Assembly: GCA_910592205.1 (NCBI GenBank)
Contig: CAJVPJ010000894.1
Location: 1-14,914, forward strand
Reading direction: 5' to 3'
Length of the DNA: 14,914 bases
DNA from: Paraglomus occultum
Taxonomy: Eukaryota > Glomeromycota > Glomeromycetes > Paraglomerales > Paraglomeraceae
Positions within the stretch are counted from its first letter, which is position 1; each line of letters opens with the position of its first letter. The notes under the pieces were generated by a model that was given only the letters and a program-made list of their open reading frames with translations, did no database searches and was not told the DNA's origin. The translations under genes were made by a program, and so were the position numbers. Shown in pieces: positions 9,501-14,914 of this stretch.

Positions 9501-10912
9501 CAGGTGGACAGCTGGATCATCTCAGTGACGAGGACATAAGAATAAAGGGAATAACGGAATTTCTGGGAATTCTTCAGAAAGCACGCTGGTTTCCACCCAA
9601 CCACCCGCCAAATAAAATAATAAAAGCCATTCCTAGACCAGAAATTACTACTCTCACTCCATCCGAATATGTACGCAGACCAGATGCATCCATTACGCCA
9701 CTCGACAACGCTGGGGGGAATCTTACGAGTGATAGCACCCTAGCAACAATAGCGCAAGCAATACTAGACTCTGACCCGCCACTAGCAAAAGGCAGGAGAT
9801 GGCGTCTAAAATTTTATGAGAATGCAATAATTGGCCAGGAAGCGATAGATTGGATGATCGCAAACTTCGCGGATATTAACACCCGTGACGCGGCTGAAGA
9901 GTTTGGGAACAAATTAATGGCGCAGGGATTGCTCGAACATTGTAATCGTAGACATAGATTCATGGATGGGTATTTTTTCTATCAATTGAAGGAGGCGTAT
10001 GCCCCAAAAAAAGAATTCAAAGGATTTTTGGGGTTCACTATTAATAAGAAAGATAAACAGGACCCTCCTCCAGATCCACTGCCAGCCAAACCAGCAGATG
10101 GTGCTCCGCAAGAGATTGCTCTAAGCAGATGTATAGAGATTGATATTGATCCGGAAAAGAAATCAAATAGAAAAGAGACAGCTACGCTTCATTACGATGT
10201 CATTAACAATCCAGACATTTGTTATCACTTCCAATTGAATTGGTTGGGTTGCACGGCTCGGTTGATTGAATCAATGTTGAATACGTGGAGTGCTAGGCAT
10301 ATAGACAAATACGGGCTAAAGCTAGTGGAAGCTCCTGTAGAACAAGCCATGATTCTAACCGATAACCCGTTCCAATCTCCGACAGTAATTCAACTAGCCG
10401 TTCAGCCTCCTCCGCTTGATATGAAGAACCTTGATCCCGATGTCAATCCTTACCTCTATTACCAAATACAATTGGTCAAACGTTTTCACTTTGTTCTTGA
10501 CGTCGAGGCAGACAGTCTATTTCCTGACAATGTCAAGATAAAATATTCGTACCATAAAACGCCGTACAAATATTCTCAATATATTCACAGATCAGGAACT
10601 GTATTTATTCAGATATGCGAGCCAGGGAACGGGTATCTGTGGGTGGTTAACCGACTATACGCCACCCGTGCTACTGGACTCAAGCAAGCCACACCTAATC
10701 CTGATGAACTCTTGAAAGATTTTCAAAAGTTTTGTTCGGATGCGGAGAAGTTGGAACAGTTTTGGAAAGAAACGGAAGAGAATATTCCATACGTGTGTGA
10801 GAACGAAACAGCGAAACCATATGTCCTTGAAGATAAAACGAAAGAAGATGCTATAGAGCAACAAGAAGAACTACCAGTAACCCAAGCTCAAACACTAGAT
10901 GATCCTAAGTAA
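6522..10912 (+). CDS. IML1: Iml1/DEPDC5, GATOR1 (SEACIT) complex subunit
   Basis: Exons 6522-6809, 6887-7075 and 7154-10912 join in phase to give 1411 residues, near the family's usual 1400-1600. The introns are 77 and 78 nt. In yeast and animals Iml1/DEPDC5 joins Npr2 and Npr3 on the vacuole or lysosome membrane as a GTPase-activating complex for Gtr1/RagA, switching TORC1 off in amino-acid starvation. Recognition rests on KDQYIGRGDMWRL (exon 2), SREMWEFDEDGEIYFEK, the core block ILEAINLALNPFDKHYIDR then IIIVTPGTGHFEV (about 311-390), and PLHTVPLFKF. These are followed by a Ser-rich, probably disordered linker (about 490-710), the block LAQGYQLIMVPS (about 788-800), a DEP domain (about 1022-1108) and the C-terminal domain (about 1150-1411) with HFQLNWLGCTARLIESML. 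The catalytic arginine of the complex is in Npr2, so none is expected here. An upstream in-frame ATG (6447) would add 25 residues; 6522 fits the family start better. Confidence 0.95.
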
Positions 10913-10955
10913 TTTTTTTGATTAACAGTTAGTATTAATTTGTATTTTTAATTAT

Positions 10956-10972
10956 CCCTCCCCTCCCCTCCC
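10956..10972 (-). other. G-quadruplex motif (C-rich on + strand) in IML1 3' UTR
   Basis: The minus strand reads GGGAGGGGAGGGGAGGG: four runs of at least three guanines separated by single A loops, a compact form of the classical quadruplex motif. It lies about 45 nt after the IML1 stop codon inside a 26-nt pure-pyrimidine tract. The IML1 mRNA carries the C/U-rich strand, so a quadruplex could form in the template DNA strand or in antisense RNA, while the mRNA tract could bind poly-C or pyrimidine-tract proteins. Confidence 0.7.
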
Positions 10973-11248
10973 TTCCTCTCGATTATAATCGAATATGAGG
11001 TCCTTATTAATTAGCCAGTCTCATTAGAAGAGATTTTATCTAGCGACTGCCACCTTTTAATCACGCGCAAAAGGTTCTCTAAGTTTAGTGCTATTGTCGA
11101 TGTTTGATGTGCTTGGTGTATTTGCAGTTGTATATTCATTGTTAAATAGAGAAAAGTCACGAGGAACTTAACAGAGAGAAAAGGAGTTATTAGTTGCGGC
11201 CGTTTCTTATTTATAAATTTTTTTTTGTAATATGAAATCTTGATACGT

Positions 11249-11254
11249 AATAAA
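11249..11254 (+). terminator. Candidate poly(A) signal for IML1
   Basis: AATAAA lies about 340 nt after the IML1 stop codon. If used, the 3' UTR is long and includes the C-rich tract; earlier non-canonical signals are possible. Confidence 0.35.
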
Positions 11255-11454
11255 GAGAATATTATCTTGTAATGTACACCAGGACGAAGGGAAGTAGGTT
11301 GACCGCAAAGGTATCAAAGGTAACAAGAAGAGGGTTGTGTAAAAAAAAACACGAAAGTTTAGATACGATTGAGAACAAGAAAATAGCAGGACACTGGGGA
11401 CAACCGTTCAAACGACGCAACTATCATACGCCTTCTATGTTCTGCGGTTTCTAC

Positions 11455-12777
11455 TCACTTTTCGTTCTCAACATAATTCGTCAATTGTCCAATATTCTCA
11501 ATCTCTACCGTCATCTTATCACCAGCCTTGAGGTATATCGGTGGATTTTTTGCAAACCCGACTCCTGGAAACCGTTAATTATATGTTAATAACAAGCCTT
11601 ATCCTGCTCCCACCTCTTTATCAATACATACCTTCAGGAGTACCAGTAAGAATAACAGTCCCAGGCAGCAACGTAGTACTCTGACTGAGGAAACTAACGA
11701 GAGATGCTACGTCGAATACCATATCGCTTGTATTAGAATCCTGCACTTTCACATCATTTACGATCATCCTAATACGAAGATTGTTTGGATTTGTGATCGC
11801 CGTCGTTGAGACTAGCATTGGACCCAGCGGAGAAAATGTGTCAAAACCCTAAAACAGAGGGATGGAGAGAGAAATGTAAAGTAGCATCACGGAAGCTTAT
11901 ATTCAGATTCAATCGTCGAACTCGCAAGTATCTGTGTCGCGTTTTCCCACTTCCATGCGTACCTTTGAAAAAGACCATTGCCCGCCACCAAGCGTCTTTT
12001 GCCATTCTCTAGCACTAACATCATTCCCTGCAGTATATCCTAGAACGTATTCTAAAGCCTTTTCCTTATCCACATTTTTGCATTCCTTTTTGATCACCAC
12101 AGCCAATTCTGCCTCATAATCCACGTGGTTGGCAGCGATTTTGGGAAGACGAACGGGTTCAAACGGATCCTGGACTGCTGTGCTTGGTTTAATGAAGAGT
12201 ATCGGGTATTTCGGTGTGGGTTGATTAGTTTCAAGCGCGTGCTTTTTATAGTTTAGTCCGATGCAACGGATCAACGGAACTTGAGACGCAGAGAGTGGGG
12301 ATAAAAGCTTTTGTTATCAAGCAAAAAAAAAGTGAATTGTGGGACAATTATGATAATTAAAGCGTGGCATTGTAAATAGTTTTTTTTGTCCAACCTTTCT
12401 GATAGGAACTATGTTATCGGTTACTTTAGCAGTGTTATCAAATATATTTCCTTCAATTAGTTTGGCTTTGAGACCATCAATTGATTTGAGGTTGTTTTCT
12501 GATAGAATTGGCTCTCCCTGATGGATGCTTCCGTCTTCACCGATGAATCTGAAGACAAAGAAGTGGTCATTGATAGGTTGCCTGGTCGTTATTATTTACT
12601 CTGTTGCGTTATTACCTTATCAGTCGCTTCCATCCCTAGTCGATTGGGTTGATTTATAATTTTTAGAAGATATTTGGCAGTGTGTTATCGATTAACCAAC
12701 TGACTTACTTGTACTAGTGAAGCGGATGTCGACAGTCTTCTGTGCGCTTTGAGAAGACCGAGCATTGCTGCAGGCAT
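11455..12777 (-). CDS. Fumarylacetoacetate-hydrolase-family protein (FAHD1/FAHD2-like), mitochondrial
   Basis: Exons (right to left): 12777-12709, 12635-12616, 12548-12395, 12307-11963, 11848-11632, 11564-11455. They join in phase to give 304 residues; introns are 73, 67, 87, 114 and 67 nt. The FAH fold acts on acylpyruvates or oxaloacetate-like substrates with a divalent metal. Visible signatures are WKRLIRFIGEDG (25-36), [13 protein letters not shown] with the His104/Glu107 pair, DYEAELAVV with Glu146 and Glu148, and [10 protein letters not shown] with Asp177. Then come [24 protein letters not shown] and a C-terminal [15 protein letters not shown] strand. The two glutamates and the aspartate have the spacing of the metal ligands known in FAHD1 (2 then 29 residues). 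The first exon encodes an Arg- and Ser-rich, acid-free segment ([11 protein letters not shown]), typical of a mitochondrial presequence. The exact substrate cannot be told: hydrolase, acylpyruvase or oxaloacetate decarboxylase/tautomerase are all possible. Confidence 0.9.
12616..12635 (-). other. 20-nt microexon (exon 2) of the FAH-family gene
   Basis: This exon lies between CTAG (acceptor) and GTAATA (donor). It contributes GWKRLI plus two bases of an Arg codon that is completed by exon 3. Without it, exon 1 (phase 0) cannot join exon 3, which needs two bases from upstream. With it, the protein reads through the family's N-terminal xWxRLxRF motif without a break. Confidence 0.8.
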
Positions 12778-12947
12778 TCTTCCTTTCACTTAGCGTTTGT
12801 AACCAATCGAATACACGTGTTGTGGCTAATGAAAACTTTTTGTGGCGTGTGGAAAATGTGTGTGGCTTTTTTAAATGGGGCATGTTGCAAAACAAAACCA
12901 AAGTGAACATACTGGTTATGTGATGTAAACGAGAGGCTGGTGCTGAA
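12778..12947. promoter_or_regulatory. Short divergent promoter between FAH-family gene and small membrane ORF
   Basis: Only 170 bp separates the two start codons. The gap contains a CCAAT (12803-12807) and an ACACGTGT palindrome with a CACGTG core (12813-12820), about 37 nt upstream of the FAH-family ATG. The CACGTG may instead lie in the 5' UTR. Confidence 0.35.
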
Positions 12948-13220
12948 ATGGCAAAAAAAATCGACAACAAGGACCAGTTATTTTGGAATCATCAAGGCAT
13001 TCCGACCGAGTTGCTGCATTCCCGTGTCCTGGATGACTGTGCGACCATTCAACCGGCGCGAGTGATATCGCGTATTACCACTGTCAAAACGATCAGGCTT
13101 CTCTGCTTTCTTGTCGTCGTATCAGGATTACTGTTCAATATCTCAGCTGCCATTTACGATGAAAAGGTCACTTTGGATCCATACCCATATGCCCTCGAAG
13201 GCTGTGACATCTCAGTCTAA
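12948..13220 (+). CDS. Small single-pass membrane protein, unrecognised
   Basis: A 90-residue open frame starts at an ATG with A at -3 (CTGAAATGGC, a good fungal context). I do not recognise the family. The first 48 residues are polar and basic. One hydrophobic stretch (about 49-69, LLCFLVVVSGLLFNISAAIY) is long enough to span a membrane and is preceded by basic residues KTIR. A short acidic tail with paired PYPY residues ends in CDISV. The basic side next to the hydrophobic segment suggests a cytosolic or matrix N-terminus (inference). It could also be the first exon of a longer gene, but no good donor site and matching downstream exon were found. It is divergent from the mitochondrial FAH-family gene across a very short gap, which supports real transcription. 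A chance open frame remains possible. Confidence 0.45.
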   Translation: MAKKIDNKDQLFWNHQGIPTELLHSRVLDDCATIQPARVISRITTVKTIRLLCFLVVVSGLLFNISAAIYDEKVTLDPYPYALEGCDISV

Positions 13221-13512
13221 CATAATCTAACACTGATTACAACAGATAGTAATTATAATCCGATCTCATCTCCCACTCCCTTTTTGATTAAGAGTTCTTT
13301 TGAATTAAGTTTGGGAGCAATCTCAACAACAAAATTGAATATGTTCTCTATCTCCTTTATCTCATCGATTAGTGGTTAAGCCTTCTTTATTGTCCAACAA
13401 TTAAAATATTGGGTAGTATCATAAACATAAGAGACCTCTTATTATGAAAAGCCAAATTAAGTGCTACGTTTGTACGATTTCCTAATGGGGCCGAATTTCT
13501 TGCCCTAGAAGA

Positions 13513-13627
13513 TATATAAGAGCAGTGTAGACGATAGCTAAAACTCCATCTTCAGTTGACCTTCAGACGTGAAAGTCAATATTCAATTAAATCCTTGCTC
13601 TAGAACAGTTTTTCATATTCTAATAAA
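13513..13627 (+). promoter_or_regulatory. TATATAAG ... AATAAA unit, possible solo LTR core or small transcript
   Basis: A textbook TATATAAG (13513-13520) is followed 102 nt later by AATAAA (13622-13627). This close TATA-to-poly(A) spacing is the layout of the U3/R region of an LTR. No flanking TG...CA ends with a target-site duplication could be settled by eye, and no retroelement protein is nearby, so an LTR remnant is only a suggestion. Confidence 0.25.
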
Positions 13628-13690
13628 ACCCGTGTTTAAACATAATTATTTATTCGTTCACATAATTACCTGGCCTCAAGAAAACAATCG

Positions 13691-13730
13691 CGGTTATATA
13701 GTCGTTTGATTATTGAGATACTATAAACCG
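13691..13730. repeat. Inverted repeat, 11-12 bp arms
   Basis: CGGTTATATAGT (13691-13702) pairs with ACTATAAACCG (13720-13730) with one bulged base and a 17-nt loop. Confidence 0.5.
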
Positions 13731-13794
13731 TTTTCTCCGATTGCGCTTGGCTAGATTACTCTTGCTAGATAATCTAAGCGTCTTACACGGCCAC

Positions 13795-13907
13795 GATTAT
13801 TATTTATTTCTTTGTGCATAGTTTAGTTTATATTTCCCGACCGGTAGACTATTAGTTTCAATCCTGCTAATAGGAATCGACGTATTACTCGAGGATAAAT
13901 AATAATC
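13795..13907. repeat. Inverted repeat, 13-bp perfect arms
   Basis: GATTATTATTTAT (13795-13807) and ATAAATAATAATC (13895-13907) are exact reverse complements separated by 87 nt. This could be a decayed element's inverted ends or a chance AT-rich match. Confidence 0.5.
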
Positions 13908-14144
13908 TAGGAGAAACGTATACAAGACCGATACCTAGATCGTGAGTATAAATCGTAGTTTAAACGTCACTTGATTTAGTTCGAAGTAGGAATAGTGTAA
14001 GATTCCGTTCGAAAAGGACTAGATCTCAAGGTCAATATACCGCCGCTCTCCCAGGTGTATTGGCTCGACAATCTCTTGGTGCAATTTAAAGCTGAATTTA
14101 TGCATTCATTAGAAATGCTCATCCTGGGCATCTTAGCAATGACA

Positions 14145-14165
14145 TCAGCACTTTGCAAGTGCTGA
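14145..14165. repeat. Compact hairpin, 9-bp stem and 3-nt loop
   Basis: TCAGCACTT, TGC loop, AAGTGCTGA: a perfect short stem with mixed base composition, so less likely to be an AT-rich accident than the other repeats here. No U-tract follows, so it does not look like a Pol III terminator. Confidence 0.6.
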
Positions 14166-14709
14166 CACTATTTATTACCACAGAAATGGTTATTTTCAAA
14201 CACTCTGGAAAAAGTCTGTTCTGATGTCATGCTTTACTATGGCCCGCTGCGCCACATTAATTAGCACAAATATCTTCAAAGGTAACAGGTAGCACTCTTT
14301 CCCAATTTTCCATATAGTTTAGATCATTCTTCTTGTCATTTTGCTTATTCCTTCAATGTTCAAACTATAAAAGAACTGGAAAAAAAAGTTCCAAGTGTTG
14401 AAATTGGCAAAGACTGTTTAGCCAGTTGTTGACACCATTCCAATACTCAAAAGCTACTAGGAAAATCCTTCAAGTTGGCAGTACTGTTTGAAACATTGCA
14501 CAAATTAAAATGTCAATGGAAATTATTTTGAGAAAATCAAATTGTTTTTTGAATAATTGTATTTAAAATTATCGAAATAACAAATCAGCAACAAAACTTT
14601 TCAGCTCCCCAATGTATAACTGTAATTCATGCACTAATATAATTTATTTTATATATAGTTTTGTAATTTGTATTAATTGTGTTTATGTTCTCTGTTTAAC
14701 CAATAATTG

Positions 14710-14736
14710 AAGTCAGTATAACAGTTTCACTGACTT
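14710..14736. repeat. Hairpin, 8-bp stem and 11-nt loop
   Basis: AAGTCAGT (14710-14717) pairs perfectly with ACTGACTT (14729-14736). It lies about 45 nt before the possible transposon end. Confidence 0.5.
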
Positions 14737-14781
14737 TTACTTTGGATTACTGTAAAAACAAGTGTTTAGAATGGTTTGAAA

Positions 14782-14914
14782 TACGTGGGGAGTTCAAAAA
14801 GTTTTGACACAGTGTACATATTTCAACAACCACTGACCGTCTCAGCTTTATAAATATTTATATTAAAGCTTGAGTCATACTCGATTAAACATAAAAAATT
14901 TGACCCATTTTGAT
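14782..14914 (+). mobile_element. Possible Tc1/mariner-like left end, running off the window
   Basis: The stretch TACGTGGGGAGTTCAAAAAG followed by TTTTGACACAGTG resembles the TA-CAGTG..CCAAAAGTTTTGGACAC style of many Tc1-type terminal inverted repeats, and would open an element that continues to the right. No transposase or opposite end is inside the window, so this is a pattern impression only. Confidence 0.2.

Larger units (their letters stand above)
10913..11454. other. Convergent 3' region between IML1 and the FAH-family gene
   Basis: No gene was found. The stretch holds the 3' UTRs of two convergent genes. It contains a C-rich tract (10955-10980), a perfect 12-bp palindrome CGATTATAATCG directly after it (10980-10991) and an AATAAA (11249-11254). 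The small open frames here are out of frame with any family I know. Confidence 0.6.
13221..14914. other. AT-rich gap of 1.7 kb with hairpins and possible mobile-element debris
   Basis: No coding region can be defended on either strand. The contents I can point to are listed separately: a TATA/AATAAA unit near 13513-13627, four inverted repeats and a transposon-end-like sequence at 14782. Reverse-strand reading near 14293-14325 weakly resembles a Tc1-type DLNxxEN motif but is broken by stops. Confidence 0.5.

Noticed and set aside
11272-11589. 105-residue plus-strand open frame
   Set aside because: It overlaps the last exon and 3' UTR of the FAH-family gene on the other strand, and the protein has no recognisable composition or motif.
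12692-12970. 92-residue minus-strand open frame upstream of the FAH-family gene
   Set aside because: It overlaps exon 1 in a different frame and cannot be joined in phase to the next exons. The frame starting at 12777 gives a mitochondrial-type presequence and joins correctly through the microexon.
13366-13382. tRNA A-box-like sequence (TTAGTGGTTAAG)
   Set aside because: There is no B box (GGTTCGAxTCC) downstream at a usual distance, and no acceptor stem pairs.
13976-14158. 60-residue minus-strand open frame
   Set aside because: It has no motif, no good start context and no neighbouring exon, and it includes part of the hairpin at 14145-14165.
14293-14325. Minus-strand sequence reading DLNxMEN, like the DLNPIEN motif of Tc1 transposases
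   Set aside because: The surrounding frames have many stops, the preceding WPxQSP-type residues are absent, and no other transposase motif was found, so the match may be chance.

Overview
The window looks like nuclear DNA of an early-diverging filamentous fungus. The coding regions are split by short GT-AG introns (57-114 nt), the gaps are AT-rich, and there are no bacterial operon features. Two genes code for tyrosine-kinase-like (TKL) kinases, one of them carrying a TPR tail, and next to them is a further TPR array. Families of this kind are strongly expanded in arbuscular mycorrhizal fungi (Glomeromycotina) and relatives, so I favour that group. This is inference from gene content; no species is identified.

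Layout. 1-804 (+): 3' end of a TPR-repeat protein whose start lies left of the window. 751-2105 (-): a four-exon TKL kinase homologue that has lost nearly all catalytic residues (a pseudokinase). Its last 54 bases overlap the TPR gene tail to tail. 2598-3404 (-): a four-exon FMN-binding split-barrel protein of the pyridoxamine-phosphate-oxidase-like / BLI-3 type. 3405-4349: no gene seen. 4350-6119 (-): a four-exon intact TKL kinase with a C-terminal TPR tail, paralogous to the pseudokinase and with the same exon structure. 6522-10912 (+): a complete three-exon IML1 (DEPDC5), the large subunit of the GATOR1/SEACIT complex that restrains TORC1 when amino acids are scarce. It is divergent from the kinase. 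11455-12777 (-): a six-exon mitochondrial fumarylacetoacetate-hydrolase-family protein with a 20-nt microexon, convergent with IML1. 12948-13220 (+): a small unrecognised single-pass membrane protein. 13221-14914: no convincing gene; it holds a TATA/AATAAA unit, several hairpins and a possible Tc1/mariner-like end at the right edge.

IML1, the FAH-family gene and the BLI-3-like gene are ordinary housekeeping genes. The unusual part is the left 6 kb, a kinase/pseudokinase/TPR cluster. The intact kinase shows a kinase-linker-TPR architecture. The pseudokinase stops just after the linker motif, exactly where an oppositely oriented TPR array abuts it. The simplest readings are an inversion that split a kinase-TPR gene, or two convergent family members that now share their 3' ends. 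All exon joins below were worked out by hand from splice sites, reading phase and comparison with known families; none is backed by transcripts.
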